A stretch of 64,000 nucleotides of DNA from Paraburkholderia bannensis (GCF_014200455.1 NZ_JACHBW010000022.1:1-64000), one strand, 5' to 3'. Counted from the first letter of the stretch, positions 23,840 through 32,517 are shown. Translations and numbers: made by a program. Notes: generated from the letters alone by a model not told the origin.

Positions 23840-25066
23840 TCAGGTTCGCTCGACGATGAAATGCATGACGTCCGTGCGTCCTTCGTCGAAGGCCGCTTCG
23901 CAGTAGGCAAAATACAGCCGCCAGATGCGGATGAATGCCTCGTCGAAACCGAGGGCGCGCACGGCTTCGAGCTGCGCCTCGAACGACGCGCGCCAGACCC
24001 GCAACGTCTGTGCGTAATCGCGGCCAAACGAGAACGTTGCGCGCGCATCGAGCCCCGCACGCCGTGCCGCCCTATTGAACTGCGCCGGGCTGGGCAGCAT
24101 GCCGCCCGGAAAAATCGTCTCGCGGATGAAGTCGCTCGATGCGCGATAGTGCTCGAACAACTCGTCGCCGATGGTGATCGACTGGATCAGCGCGCGTGCG
24201 CCGGGTTTCAGGCAGCGCTCGAGCGTGGCGAAATAGCCCGGCCAGAACGCCTCGCCTACCGCTTCGAACATTTCGATCGAGACGATCGCGTCGTACTGGC
24301 CCTCGGCGTCGCGGTAATCGCATAGCTCGACTTTGACGCGATCGCCTTGCGCCGCCGCCATCACGCGTTCGGTAGCCAGCGCATATTGCGCCTGCGAAAT
24401 CGTCAGCGCCCGCACCCGGATGCCCTGACTCGCCGCATGCAAGGCGAAGCCGCCCCAGCCGCAGCCGATCTCCAGCACGGTCATGCCGGCGCGCAGACCG
24501 AGCGTGTCGATCACGCGCTGATATTTGGCCGCCTGCGCATCGGCGAGCGGGCGTTGTAAATCGCCGTCGAAGCACGCGCTCGAATACGTCCAGCTACGGT
24601 CGAGCCAGAGTGCGTAGAAGTCGTTGCCCAGATCGTAGTGTGCGTGAATATTCTGGCGGCTGCCATCGCGCGTATTGCGCCGCAAGCGGTGACGCAGCGC
24701 GAACCACAGGCGCGCGAACAGACCACCGTGCAGCGTCGCGGCGGCGGCCGCTTCGTTGCGGATCGCCAGGCGCAGCAGCGCCACCAGATCGGGCGAGTCG
24801 ACCCATTGCTCGCGCAGCGCCTGGGCAAAGCCGATATCGCCCGCATGCAGGATCGCCCCGCAGGCGCGCCAGTCGTGCAGATGCAGCGCCGCGCCACGGC
24901 TGTCGTGCAGATCGCCGAACACATGCCGGTTGCCATCGGGCGTCGTGAGCGTGAGATGGCCGTGACGGATGCGGCGCAGCAGCGCCAGAAAAACGCGCGC
25001 GGAGACTCTCGGTGAAAGCGGGATCGGACTATGCGAAATGCCGGGCAACAAGCGCAACAGGGTCAT
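23840..25066 (-). CDS. Cyclopropane-fatty-acyl-phospholipid synthase family methyltransferase
   Basis: 408 residues from ATG 25066, which overlaps the DUF1365 stop (ATGA). N-terminal CFAS domain, then the HYDLGNDFYALWLDRSWTYSSACF active-site entrance, SAM-binding VLEIGCGWGGFALHAA, the bicarbonate-region glutamate in IVSIEMFEAVGE, and IFPGGMLPSPAQF. Such enzymes methylate cis double bonds of phospholipid acyl chains using SAM, making cyclopropane or 10-methyl chains. It is the last gene of a seven-gene lipid operon headed by an ECF sigma factor; a related but distinct methyltransferase is encoded at 27299. It is somewhat longer than Cfa of E. coli. Confidence 0.9.
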   Translation of the reverse strand: MTLLRLLPGISHSPIPLSPRVSARVFLALLRRIRHGHLTLTTPDGNRHVFGDLHDSRGAALHLHDWRACGAILHAGDIGFAQALREQWVDSPDLVALLRLAIRNEAAAAATLHGGLFARLWFALRHRLRRNTRDGSRQNIHAHYDLGNDFYALWLDRSWTYSSACFDGDLQRPLADAQAAKYQRVIDTLGLRAGMTVLEIGCGWGGFALHAASQGIRVRALTISQAQYALATERVMAAAQGDRVKVELCDYRDAEGQYDAIVSIEMFEAVGEAFWPGYFATLERCLKPGARALIQSITIGDELFEHYRASSDFIRETIFPGGMLPSPAQFNRAARRAGLDARATFSFGRDYAQTLRVWRASFEAQLEAVRALGFDEAFIRIWRLYFAYCEAAFDEGRTDVMHFIVERT

Positions 25067-25854
25067 GGACGGGCCTCGTGTCGGGGATGCGGCGCGCCTG
25101 CGCCGGGCGTCTTGCCGAGGAAGGGCACGCGCTTGAGCCAGAGGCGCAGCGCCTGCCAGTGGATGCGAATCAGGACATTGGCGGCATTGCCGGGCGCGCG
25201 CGCCAGCGCGGCAAACGCACGCGACGCACAAAGCGGCGCGGCTTTCATGGCAAGCGCGGTACGCAGCAATAGACCTTCGGCATCCTGATAATCAATACGA
25301 ACGGCCAACGTGTCGCCGCGCTGGATCACGCGGAATGCGTAGCCTCCTTCGACGCGGCAAAACGGCGAAACATGCAGCACCTTGCGGCAGACGAGCGCGG
25401 TTTGCGCGTTGATGACAGCGTGTCCGGGCGCGCTCAGCAGATAGCCGTGATGGGCGCCAAAGGTATTGCGTACATCCGCGTAGAGCGCACGCAGATGGCC
25501 GTCGCGGTCGTGGCAATACCAGAAGCTCACGGGATTGAAGGCGTAGCCAAACAGGCGCGGCACGGTTTGCAGCCAGATCGCCCCGTCGGCGGGAAGTCCG
25601 GCTTCGGCCAGATGCGCGCGCATCCACGGCGCGAGCGCGCTGCCGTCGCGCGGGCCGTAGTCGCGCGAAGCAAGCGAGAACACGCGCCAGCGGTCCACGC
25701 CGAACCACCAGCATGCCAGCGTGTCGAGGCGGTCGAGGTCGCAGCAAAGCTGGAACAGCGGATACGCGAACGCGTGGCGCACGGGCCGCAGGCGCTCGTG
25801 AACCACGCGGCCCGTGAGCAGCAGGCCCGCATGCGCGGTGTCGAGCGCGTTCAT
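25063..25854 (-). CDS. DUF1365 family protein
   Basis: 263 residues from ATG 25854. DUF1365 hallmarks: HERLRPVRHAFAYPLF, RLFGYAFNPVSFWYCHD, ADVRNTFGAHHGYLL and KVLHVSPFC. Biochemical function is not established; the family is almost always found with FAD amine oxidase and CFA-synthase genes, as here, and is thought to act in acyl-chain modification. ATGA overlaps link it to both neighbours. Confidence 0.88.
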   Translation of the reverse strand: MNALDTAHAGLLLTGRVVHERLRPVRHAFAYPLFQLCCDLDRLDTLACWWFGVDRWRVFSLASRDYGPRDGSALAPWMRAHLAEAGLPADGAIWLQTVPRLFGYAFNPVSFWYCHDRDGHLRALYADVRNTFGAHHGYLLSAPGHAVINAQTALVCRKVLHVSPFCRVEGGYAFRVIQRGDTLAVRIDYQDAEGLLLRTALAMKAAPLCASRAFAALARAPGNAANVLIRIHWQALRLWLKRVPFLGKTPGAGAPHPRHEARP

Positions 25855-27191
25855 AGTGCGGCCCACGCGGGCGTGACGCCGAAATCGCGCGCAACGCGCA
25901 GTGCGGACTTCAGCCCGTCTTCGTGAAAGCCGTAGCCCGTCCACGCGCCCGCGAACCAGGTGCGGCGGCGGCCCTGCAGGCCAGGCAGACGCTGCTGCGC
26001 GTCGATGGCGGCCAGATCGAGCAGCGGATGCTCGTAGACATAGCGCCCGAGCACGGTATGCGGCGCCGGCGCATCCACCGGATTGAGCGTGACGACCACC
26101 GGCGTGCGAAACGGCAGCGGCTGCAACTGGTTGATGAGGTAGCTCACGCACACGGGCTGGGTGTCGCCGTGCGCGTGCGCGCCCCGGCTCAAGTAATTCC
26201 ACGCCGACCAGACACGGCGGCGGCGCGGCAGCAAGGCCGCATCGGTATGGAGCAACGCGACATTGCGCTGGTAACGGACCGCGCCGAGGGTGGCGTGTTC
26301 CTCGGCGTCGGCGTCCGCGAGCAGGGCCAGGCTCGTGGGCGCGTGGCTCGCGAGCACCACCGCGTCGAAGCGCTCGGGGCCGGCGGCATCGGTGACGACG
26401 GTAACGCCTTGCGTGACATCGTCGCGGCGGATCGAACGCACGGGCGTGGACAAGCGCACATCGTCCAGTCTGGCGATCAGGCGCGCCACGTACTCGCGCG
26501 AACCGCCCGCGACGGTCCGCCAGGGCGGCCGCTGGTTCACCTGCAATAGCGCATGATTGATGCAAAAGCGCAAGAAAGTGGCGGCGGGAAAGCGCAGCAC
26601 ATCGTCGGCGGCGCTCGACCAGATGGCCGCGGCCATCGGCAAAAGATAGTGGCGCTGGAACGGCGCGCCGTAGCCGCCCGCCACCAGCAACTCGCCCACC
26701 GACAGCCGCTCGCGGCGCGCGGTCTCGTAGTTGTGCGCGGCGGCGGCGTTAAAACGCAGGATGTCGCGCAACATGCCGATAAAGCTCGGCGAAACCAGAT
26801 TGCGGCGCTGTGCGAATACGGTGTTCAGATTCGTGCCGGCCCATTCGAGCGCGCCTTGACGTGCGCCCTGGTCCACGGAAACCGAAAACGACATATCGCT
26901 GCGATGCGTGGCCACGCCCAGTTCGTCGAACAGCGCGAGCAGATTCGGGTAGGTGCGGTCGTTGAACACCAGGAAGCCGGTATCGACGGGATGACGCTGG
27001 CCTTCCAGTTCGACGTCCACGGTATGTGCGTGGCCGCCCGGATAATCGGCGGCCTCGAACAGCGTGACCCGGTGACGCTGCGCGAGCAGCCAGGCGCTTG
27101 CCAGACCGGCGATTCCCGCGCCGACCACGGCCACACGCTGGCCGGGCGGCAGGGCGGTGGGTGCGTCGAGCGTGGCGTGCATCGCGTGCAT
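25851..27191 (-). CDS. FAD/NAD(P)-binding amine oxidase-type protein of the lipid operon
   Basis: 446 residues from ATG 27191, preceded by GGGAGG eight bases upstream. N-terminal FAD motif GAGIAGLASAWLL near residues 23-35, FEAADYPGGHAHTVDVE, DTGFLVFNDRTYPNLLALFDELGV, and a C-terminal AGAWTGYGFHEDGLKSA that closes the flavin site. Proteins of this type accompany CFA-like enzymes, where they are suspected to oxidise or desaturate modified acyl chains; one related alphaproteobacterial set makes methylated furan fatty acids. The particular reaction here is not determined. Overlaps DUF1365 by 4 bp; a 107-bp gap separates it from the upstream methyltransferase. Confidence 0.88.
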   Translation of the reverse strand: MHAMHATLDAPTALPPGQRVAVVGAGIAGLASAWLLAQRHRVTLFEAADYPGGHAHTVDVELEGQRHPVDTGFLVFNDRTYPNLLALFDELGVATHRSDMSFSVSVDQGARQGALEWAGTNLNTVFAQRRNLVSPSFIGMLRDILRFNAAAAHNYETARRERLSVGELLVAGGYGAPFQRHYLLPMAAAIWSSAADDVLRFPAATFLRFCINHALLQVNQRPPWRTVAGGSREYVARLIARLDDVRLSTPVRSIRRDDVTQGVTVVTDAAGPERFDAVVLASHAPTSLALLADADAEEHATLGAVRYQRNVALLHTDAALLPRRRRVWSAWNYLSRGAHAHGDTQPVCVSYLINQLQPLPFRTPVVVTLNPVDAPAPHTVLGRYVYEHPLLDLAAIDAQQRLPGLQGRRRTWFAGAWTGYGFHEDGLKSALRVARDFGVTPAWAAL

Positions 27192-27298
27192 GTAGATGGC
27201 CTCCCTGATTTTTGCGTTGTCGTGTTGTATTTGTCGGTTCCCCAATGCAGGCATATACGCGCGGCGGCGCCGGACGGATGCAGGCGCCGCCGCGCGCG

Positions 27299-28396
27299 TC
27301 ACAGCCGCTTGCGCATCCGTAGGTGCGCGACGCCCCACTCCTGGCCGCGCGCATAGCCGAACAGCTCCGCCACCGCCATATAGAACATGCGCCAGCGTTG
27401 CAGCGCCTGGCGGGCATCGCCGTTTGCCGCGAGCAGCGGCAGCACCTGATCGCGGGCGTCGTCGAGCGCCGCGAGCCAGTGGTTTGCGGTGCGCTCGTAG
27501 TGGCGTCCGTCGAGCCACCATTGCTGCGTCACGCACAGGTCGTCCTGAAAGCGCAGCAGCAGATTCGCCGAAGGCATCGTGCCGCCGGTGAAGAAGTGAC
27601 GCGCCATCCAGTCGCTGCCATCGCGCGGGACGAAGTGGTACGCCAGCAGACGGTGCGCGAAGTGATGCACGAAAAGCTCGCCATCGTCGGCGAGCCAGCC
27701 GGCGATCTTCGCGAGCAGCAGGCCGTAGTGCTTCATGTGCTCGAACATTTCGATCGACAGCACGCGGTCGAAGCGCGGCGTTTCAGCCGGAAAATCGAAG
27801 CTCGCTACATCGCCGGTGACGATGCGCAGGTTGGACAGCCCTCGCTCGGCGGCGCGTTGCAGGATAAAGGCGCGCTGACCGTGCGAGTTCGAAAGGCCGA
27901 CGATCTGCGCACGCGGGAAGCGCTCGGCGAGCCACAGCGAGAGCGCGCCCCAGCCGCAGCCCAGGTCGAGAATGCGCTGGCCGTCCTCGATGCCCGCGCG
28001 CTGCGCGTACAGAGCGAGCATGCCTTCCTGGGCCTGATCGAGTGTTTCGTCGCCGCGCGGATAGTAGCCGCACGAGTACTTGAGGTGCGCGCCCAGGTGC
28101 GCCGCGAAGAAGGCTGCGGGGACTTCGTAGTGCTGCGCATTGGCGTCCTGGGTGTGCAGGGCGATGGGACTGGCCCGCAAAGTCGCGACCAGGGCTTCGA
28201 AGGCGTTGGCGCTGAGTTCGCCGTCATCGGCGTGTTCATCGGCCAGGCGCTGCCGGATCAGCGTGCGCATCCCCGCGCGGATCAACCAGTCGGGCAGCCA
28301 GCCGCGCTCGCAGCAACGGATCGGCCAGCTTTCCTCATAGGGCGCGGAGGGCGCGGCGGACGGATTGTGCTCGGGCCGGGTCGCGGTGGTGGTCAT
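27299..28396 (-). CDS. CFA-synthase-like SAM-dependent methyltransferase
   Basis: 365 residues. It carries motif I ILDLGCGWGALSLWLAERFP, FDRVLSIEMFEHMKHYG and HHFAHRLLAYHF; the N-terminal part has EVPAAFFAAHLGAHLKYSCGYYP in the place where CFAS has its HYD motif. It lacks the full N-terminal CFAS domain and is a separate branch from the enzyme at 23840. It probably transfers a methyl group to an unsaturated acyl chain or a lipid intermediate. The start overlaps the DUF1295 stop (ATGA). Confidence 0.88.
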   Translation of the reverse strand: MTTTATRPEHNPSAAPSAPYEESWPIRCCERGWLPDWLIRAGMRTLIRQRLADEHADDGELSANAFEALVATLRASPIALHTQDANAQHYEVPAAFFAAHLGAHLKYSCGYYPRGDETLDQAQEGMLALYAQRAGIEDGQRILDLGCGWGALSLWLAERFPRAQIVGLSNSHGQRAFILQRAAERGLSNLRIVTGDVASFDFPAETPRFDRVLSIEMFEHMKHYGLLLAKIAGWLADDGELFVHHFAHRLLAYHFVPRDGSDWMARHFFTGGTMPSANLLLRFQDDLCVTQQWWLDGRHYERTANHWLAALDDARDQVLPLLAANGDARQALQRWRMFYMAVAELFGYARGQEWGVAHLRMRKRL

Positions 28397-29208
28397 GGGT
28401 GGGGTCTCCGCTCACTGTTGTGATGTTGTTCTTCCCGGCGCGGCGGCCAGGGAATGAACGCGCTGGTGGTGCGCATGTATTCGCGATATCCGGCGCGGCT
28501 GTGGACGAGGCGCGCTTCGAGCATGGGCACGCCCGAGACCTTGAGCAGCAGCCACGCCATCGCAAACGGCGGCGCCAGCGTGGCCCAGCCCCAAGGCAGC
28601 CCGATCGACCAGAGCGTGTAGGCGCACCAGTGCAGCGATTCGAAGAAGTAGTTCGGATGCCGCGAATATCGCCACCAGCCGCTGGTGCAGACGCGGCCGC
28701 GATTGGCGGGGTCGGCGATATGACGGCGCAGCTGGCGGTCGGCAGCGGACTCCCCGAGCACGGCGGCGAGGCCCGTCGCCAGCGCGGCGACGACGAGCGG
28801 AATCGCGGGCGTGGCGACGCTCCAGGCAGGCACGAAGAACGCTATCGACAGGATCATCGACGCGCACGCCTGCATTAGATAGAAGGCGAGCATGCGCGGC
28901 GCGGCGGCGTCGCCCCACTGCGCGCGCAGTGCGGCGTAACGCGGGTCTTCGGGCTGGCCATGGTTGCGCCGCCACAGATGCAGCGCGAGCCGCGCCCCCC
29001 ACGCGCCGCCGCCGAGCGCCACGGCGACGCGATTGATGCCTGCGCCCGGCCCGACCGCCGCCGCGAACACGGCGACGAGGCCGAGCGTGGCCGCCCAGAG
29101 CGGATCGATCATGCCCGCATTGCGCGTGCGCAATTGAACCATCCACGCGATGCTGAAGGCGATCACGAGCGCGACGAAGGCTAGAGCGAACGCGGCGGCG
29201 AAGGGCAT
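28393..29208 (-). CDS. DUF1295 / steroid 5-alpha-reductase-like membrane protein
   Basis: 271 residues, six or seven predicted membrane helices. The C-terminal SGWWRYSRHPNYFFESLHWCAYTLW and ARLVHSRAGYREYMRTTSAFIPWPP are characteristic of DUF1295, which belongs to the isoprenylcysteine methyltransferase / steroid reductase fold. Probable NADPH-dependent reductase of a lipid double bond; unproven. A strong GAGGGAG lies six bases upstream of the start. Third gene of the sigma-anti-sigma-lipid operon. Confidence 0.87.
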   Translation of the reverse strand: MPFAAAFALAFVALVIAFSIAWMVQLRTRNAGMIDPLWAATLGLVAVFAAAVGPGAGINRVAVALGGGAWGARLALHLWRRNHGQPEDPRYAALRAQWGDAAAPRMLAFYLMQACASMILSIAFFVPAWSVATPAIPLVVAALATGLAAVLGESAADRQLRRHIADPANRGRVCTSGWWRYSRHPNYFFESLHWCAYTLWSIGLPWGWATLAPPFAMAWLLLKVSGVPMLEARLVHSRAGYREYMRTTSAFIPWPPRREEQHHNSERRPHP

Positions 29209-29322
29209 GCGGGCTCCCTCAGGAGGTCAATGCCGGAGATACGGATGAAGTGCTCGATCGGATGCAGGCGCGCGGCTGCGGGCGAGAGGAAACCCGCGCT
29301 GCCGCGACCGAAGTTGGCGCTA

Positions 29323-29352
29323 ACTTAATTGAAGCGCCTGACGCAGTGTCAA
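29323..29352 (-). promoter_or_regulatory. Possible internal promoter before the DUF1295 gene
   Basis: On the minus strand TTGACA (29352-29347) is followed after 18 bases by TTAAGT (29328-29323), within the 140-bp gap after the anti-sigma gene. It could give the lipid genes sigma-70-dependent basal expression. Weak -10. Confidence 0.22.
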
Positions 29353-30098
29353 ACCGCAAGTTTCATCGGACCGGTCGCGACTACCGGCCCGGTCGGCTGA
29401 CCGGTCGGCGATCCGCCGGGCGGTTCGATCGAGACGGCGAGCACTGTACGCGCGTTCACGCTCGCGGCGACGTTGGCGGTTAGCGTCAGGGTGGCAGGCG
29501 TATTGGCGGGGAACACGCCTAGCGACACCGGCTTCTCGCCGGGCTGGATCAGCCAGAGCTCGGTGGCGCGGCCCGCCTCGATGGTCGGCTTCACGGCGGG
29601 CACGAGCACGATGTCCTTGCGGCGCTGGTCGAAGGTCGCCGTCCAGTTCGCGACGCCGTCTGGGCGGGCAATCGTCGCGACCATGTAGGGGTTGGCGCTC
29701 GCCACCTGGTTCGTGACCGGCGTCGCGCGCATCCACACGAGGTTGACGGCGGCCAGCGCCAGCGCGGCCACGCTCGCGCCGATGCCGACGAAGCGCCACA
29801 GCCGCAGATCGTTCCACCAGCCCGCGGCCGCAGCCGCGGTGGCCGCCGCGCCGGGCTGGCGCGTGGGCAGGAAACCCAGATCGCGCTCGATGCGAATCCA
29901 CACGCGCGCGGGGGCGGCGATGGGCGCCAGGTCTTCGGCCAGCGGCGCGAAGCGGCGCTCCCAGCGGGCGAGCGTGGCGGCGAGATCGGCGTCGGTGCGC
30001 ACGGCCTGTTCGAGCGCCGCGCGCTCGGGAGCGTCAAGGACGCCCAGCGCGTATTCGGCGCAGCGCAGTTCAGGGTCGTGGTCGGCGGGCGTGTTCAT
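29349..30098 (-). CDS. Membrane anti-sigma factor, RskA family
   Basis: 249 residues. N-terminal cytoplasmic domain (about 1-95, with CAEYALGVLDAPERAALEQAV and LARWERRFAPLAEDLAPI), one membrane helix near 103-122 (FVGIGASVAALALAAVNLV), and a periplasmic RskA-type domain (about 135-235, ATFDQRRKDIVLVPA, then ELWLIQPGEKPVSLG). It should hold the ECF sigma factor encoded just upstream (4-bp overlap) until an envelope signal triggers release. It is not the soluble zinc/cupin ChrR type found next to comparable lipid genes in alphaproteobacteria. Confidence 0.88.
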   Translation of the reverse strand: MNTPADHDPELRCAEYALGVLDAPERAALEQAVRTDADLAATLARWERRFAPLAEDLAPIAAPARVWIRIERDLGFLPTRQPGAAATAAAAAGWWNDLRLWRFVGIGASVAALALAAVNLVWMRATPVTNQVASANPYMVATIARPDGVANWTATFDQRRKDIVLVPAVKPTIEAGRATELWLIQPGEKPVSLGVFPANTPATLTLTANVAASVNARTVLAVSIEPPGGSPTGQPTGPVVATGPMKLAV

Positions 30099-30700
30099 CG
30101 CTCAAGACAGATTTTGAGTTGCATCAGGCTGCGCCGGATCCAGCTTTTCAGCGTACCGAGCGGCACGCTCAGTTGCGTGGCCAGTTCGCTATAGGTCGCG
30201 CCGCCGAAGAACGCCTCGCGCACCGCACGATGCTGCTGCGGCGCGAGCTGTTCCAGACAAAGTTCGAGGCGGCGGCGGTCTTCGCTTGCCTCGGCGAGCG
30301 CGGCGGGAGTGGGGTGATCGTCGGCGAGTTCGAGCTCGCTGTCTTCCTCCAGTGGCGTTTCGTGGTGCTGGCGCAGGCGGTCGATCGTGCGGTTGCGCGC
30401 CAGCGTGATCAGCCAGGTCATCGCGCCGCCGCGCCCCGGATCGAACAGATCGGCGCGTCGCCAGGCGGTGGTGAAGACTTCCTGGAGCAGGTCCTCGGCT
30501 TCGGCGCGGTCGTGGACCATGCGCACGATGGTGGCGAACACGCGAGCGGAGGCGAGCCGATAAAGCTCGGCGAAAGCGCGCTGATCGCCCTGGCCCACGC
30601 GTGTGAGCAAGTGGTTCAGATGCGCGCGACGTGCCGCCTCGCGCGCCGGGTCGGGTGCGGTGGGGTCGATGCTTTGTGGATTGCCGGCCGTGTCGGTCAT
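30095..30700 (-). CDS. ECF RNA polymerase sigma factor (SigK/RpoE-like)
   Basis: 201 residues from ATG 30700; the frame is open further upstream (other ATGs), but conserved sequence begins near residue 29. Region 2 contains DQRAFAELYRLASARVFATIV, EDLLQEVFTTAWRRADLFD and MTWLITLARNRTIDRLR; region 4 has GGATYSELATQLSVPLGTLKSWIRRSLMQL. It directs polymerase to stress promoters when freed from the overlapping anti-sigma factor. The downstream genes for lipid modification are its probable targets. Start uncertain by up to about 60 codons. Confidence 0.9.
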   Translation of the reverse strand: MTDTAGNPQSIDPTAPDPAREAARRAHLNHLLTRVGQGDQRAFAELYRLASARVFATIVRMVHDRAEAEDLLQEVFTTAWRRADLFDPGRGGAMTWLITLARNRTIDRLRQHHETPLEEDSELELADDHPTPAALAEASEDRRRLELCLEQLAPQQHRAVREAFFGGATYSELATQLSVPLGTLKSWIRRSLMQLKICLER

Positions 30701-31112
30701 ACGCTCGAAGGGGCGTGGCACGCCCGCGTCAAAGGGACGGAAGGTTCCGACGAAATATAGCATTGCCGGCGTCAGGTGACGCGGCGGCTGGCACAGCGGC
30801 AGGGGCAAAGGCTTCATGAGAGGCGGCGCAGCCTCGGCGCGAGCCGAGGCATACAGGGCATTGGATAGACCGATATACGCGCGAATCGCGCGGCCGGACG
30901 CAGCGCGGGCGGCGAGTTTTGTACCGCCATGTGTCTGCGCGGCCATCTGAAAAACGCGCTTGCAATAAGCCGGGGTCGTGGAAACAAGCGAGATACCTGC
31001 GGGGCGTCAAATACATCCAACGCAACGTTGCAGCCGGACAAGTCCAGCGCAACCCGGCGTGCAGCACCTAATCCGATCATTCAGGACCAAGTGTCCGTTA
31101 CTGGAGAAAGTC
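30701..31112. other. Intergenic region between sigma factor and DUF4148 gene
   Basis: 412 bp shared by two divergent genes. It must hold both promoters. I could not assign an ECF-type promoter with confidence. A frame open on the minus strand through about 30946 would extend the sigma factor but its composition is not protein-like. Confidence 0.3.
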
Positions 31113-31490
31113 ATGAACCTCGTTCGCTCCCTCGCCGCCGCCGCTGTTGCCGTTTCTGCCGCCGTGCCCGCTCTCTCGTTCGCCCAGGACGCTACGATCA
31201 CCCGCGCCGAAGTGCGCGCCGAACTGGTCCAGCTTCAGCAAGCCGGCTACAACGCGGCCAGCGACCACAATCAGTATCCGGCCAACCTGCAAGCCGCGCT
31301 CTCGCGCATCGCCGCAAGCCAGGACGCGAACGCCGCTTATGGCGGCAGCGTCAACGCATCGGCCGCAGGCGAACCGGCAGCCGTCGCGCCGATGCAGCAT
31401 GTATCGCGTGAATCGCACGTATCGCATGGCGGCCGCACCGGCGATCCTCAGGATGTGGTCGGCCTGGAACCCATCTACGCCCATTCGTAA
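31113..31490 (+). CDS. DUF4148 family secreted small protein
   Basis: 125 residues from ATG 31113 (CTGGAG, eight bases upstream). Signal peptide about 1-24 ending ALSFAQ, then the DUF4148 signature TRAEVRAELVQLQQAGYNAASDHNQYPANLQAAL. These small periplasmic proteins are abundant in Burkholderiaceae and have no known function. A second member is encoded at 54243. Sixty bp downstream is what looks like a decayed small gene. Confidence 0.85.
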   Translation: MNLVRSLAAAAVAVSAAVPALSFAQDATITRAEVRAELVQLQQAGYNAASDHNQYPANLQAALSRIAASQDANAAYGGSVNASAAGEPAAVAPMQHVSRESHVSHGGRTGDPQDVVGLEPIYAHS

Positions 31491-31518
31491 TACAGGGCAG
31501 CGGCCGTCGCGGGCACCG

Positions 31519-31550
31519 CCTCGGCCAAGCCCTAGCCCTCGGCCAAGCCC
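31519..31550. repeat. Two-copy direct repeat, period 18 bp
   Basis: CCTCGGCCAAGCCC at 31519-31532 and 31537-31550, downstream of the DUF4148 gene and directly before the small remnant gene. Confidence 0.6.
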
Positions 31551-31688
31551 ATGCTCAATACGCACCGGGATGCCACGCATGCGCGTCGCGTCGAAGTGAA
31601 TCCTCGTCTTTCGCACCAGGATCGCCGCATCCATCAGGCAGTGCGCGAAGGCGAAATGTCTCACGTCAGCCGCCAGATCGGGCAGTGA
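31551..31688 (+). pseudogene. Remnant of a small Burkholderiaceae protein gene, probably internally deleted
   Basis: A 45-codon frame encodes VEVNPRLSHQDRRIHQAVRE, then GEMSHVSRQIGQ. To my recollection this resembles a family of small secreted proteins with the pattern VNxRLxxQxxRIxxxVxxGxM near the N-terminus and an NxVSRQIG end, here joined with the middle missing and without a signal peptide. No clear ribosome binding site. It may still be expressed, but deletion decay is the simpler reading. Confidence 0.4.
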
Positions 31689-31708
31689 GCGATAAGCCGT
31701 AAAAGACA

Positions 31709-31742
31709 AAGCGGTCGAACGGGTTGTTCCGTTCGACCGCTT
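31709..31742. terminator. Strong hairpin between converging transcripts
   Basis: Perfect 14-bp stem AAGCGGTCGAACGG / CCGTTCGACCGCTT with a 6-nt loop, between the DUF4148 unit and the converging yceH gene. No T-run, so probably a bidirectional or Rho-assisted terminator. Confidence 0.6.
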
Positions 31743-31788
31743 GAACGATGGTCAATCGAATTGCTTAGTCTAACGAAGCAACGCTGCC

Positions 31789-32517
31789 TTATTCCTCGCC
31801 TTCGAGTTTTTCGATTGGCATGCCCAGTTCGGCGGCCATGCGCTGCACGAGGGTTTGCAGGCGCGCGACTTCATCGGCCAGACGCTGTTGTTCGACGCGC
31901 AGCGATTCATAGTCGGCGCTGGAAATCGCGGCCGCGCCCGACGCACTTGAGCCCGCATAGTCGCTGTCGAAGTTGCCCGCTGCCGGCATGCTCACTTCGC
32001 CGCACAGCAGATGCATCCAGCGGCTTTCACGTTCGCCCGGCGCGCGCGGCAGCTTGACGACGAGCGGCGGCTCGCGCTCGGCCAGCTCGGCGAGGAAGGC
32101 CTCGACCGACGACACATCCGCGAAACTATGCAGGCGCGCCGAATTCAAACGCAATTCCGCCGCCGTCTGCGCGCCGCGCAACAGCAGCACGGTCAGCAGG
32201 GCGACGGCCTGGCCCGGCACACCCAGCACGCGATTGAGGTTGTGCTCGAAGCGGGGCACGCGGCTACTGCTGCCTTCGAACACGAGACTCAGATGCTTGA
32301 GGTCCTCGATGGCGTTGAGCACCTCGGCTTCACTGACGTTCATGACCGGCGTGCGCGCGGTCTTCTGGTTGCAGCCCGACGCAAGCGCATTGAGCGACAG
32401 CGGATAGGTATCCGGCACCGTGTGCTGCTTCTCGATCAGCACGCCGACGATGCGGGCCTCCAGCGGCGTGAGCGCGCGCAGCGCGCGGGGCGAGGGAGCA
32501 TCGACAGGGGTATTCAT
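31789..32517 (-). CDS. yceH: YceH family (DUF480) protein
   Basis: 242 residues from ATG 32517; a GTG at 32541 in the same frame is an alternative. Two winged-helix domains: LRALTPLEARIVGVLIEKQHTVPDTYPLSLNAL, GCNQKTARTPVMNVSE, RVPRFEHNLNRVLGVPGQAVALL and LLLRGAQTAAELRLNSARLH are the conserved family blocks. The C-terminal 35 residues form a coiled coil (LRVEQQRLADEVARLQTLVQRM). Function unknown; widely conserved and commonly single-copy. Confidence 0.92.
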   Translation of the reverse strand: MNTPVDAPSPRALRALTPLEARIVGVLIEKQHTVPDTYPLSLNALASGCNQKTARTPVMNVSEAEVLNAIEDLKHLSLVFEGSSSRVPRFEHNLNRVLGVPGQAVALLTVLLLRGAQTAAELRLNSARLHSFADVSSVEAFLAELAEREPPLVVKLPRAPGERESRWMHLLCGEVSMPAAGNFDSDYAGSSASGAAAISSADYESLRVEQQRLADEVARLQTLVQRMAAELGMPIEKLEGEE

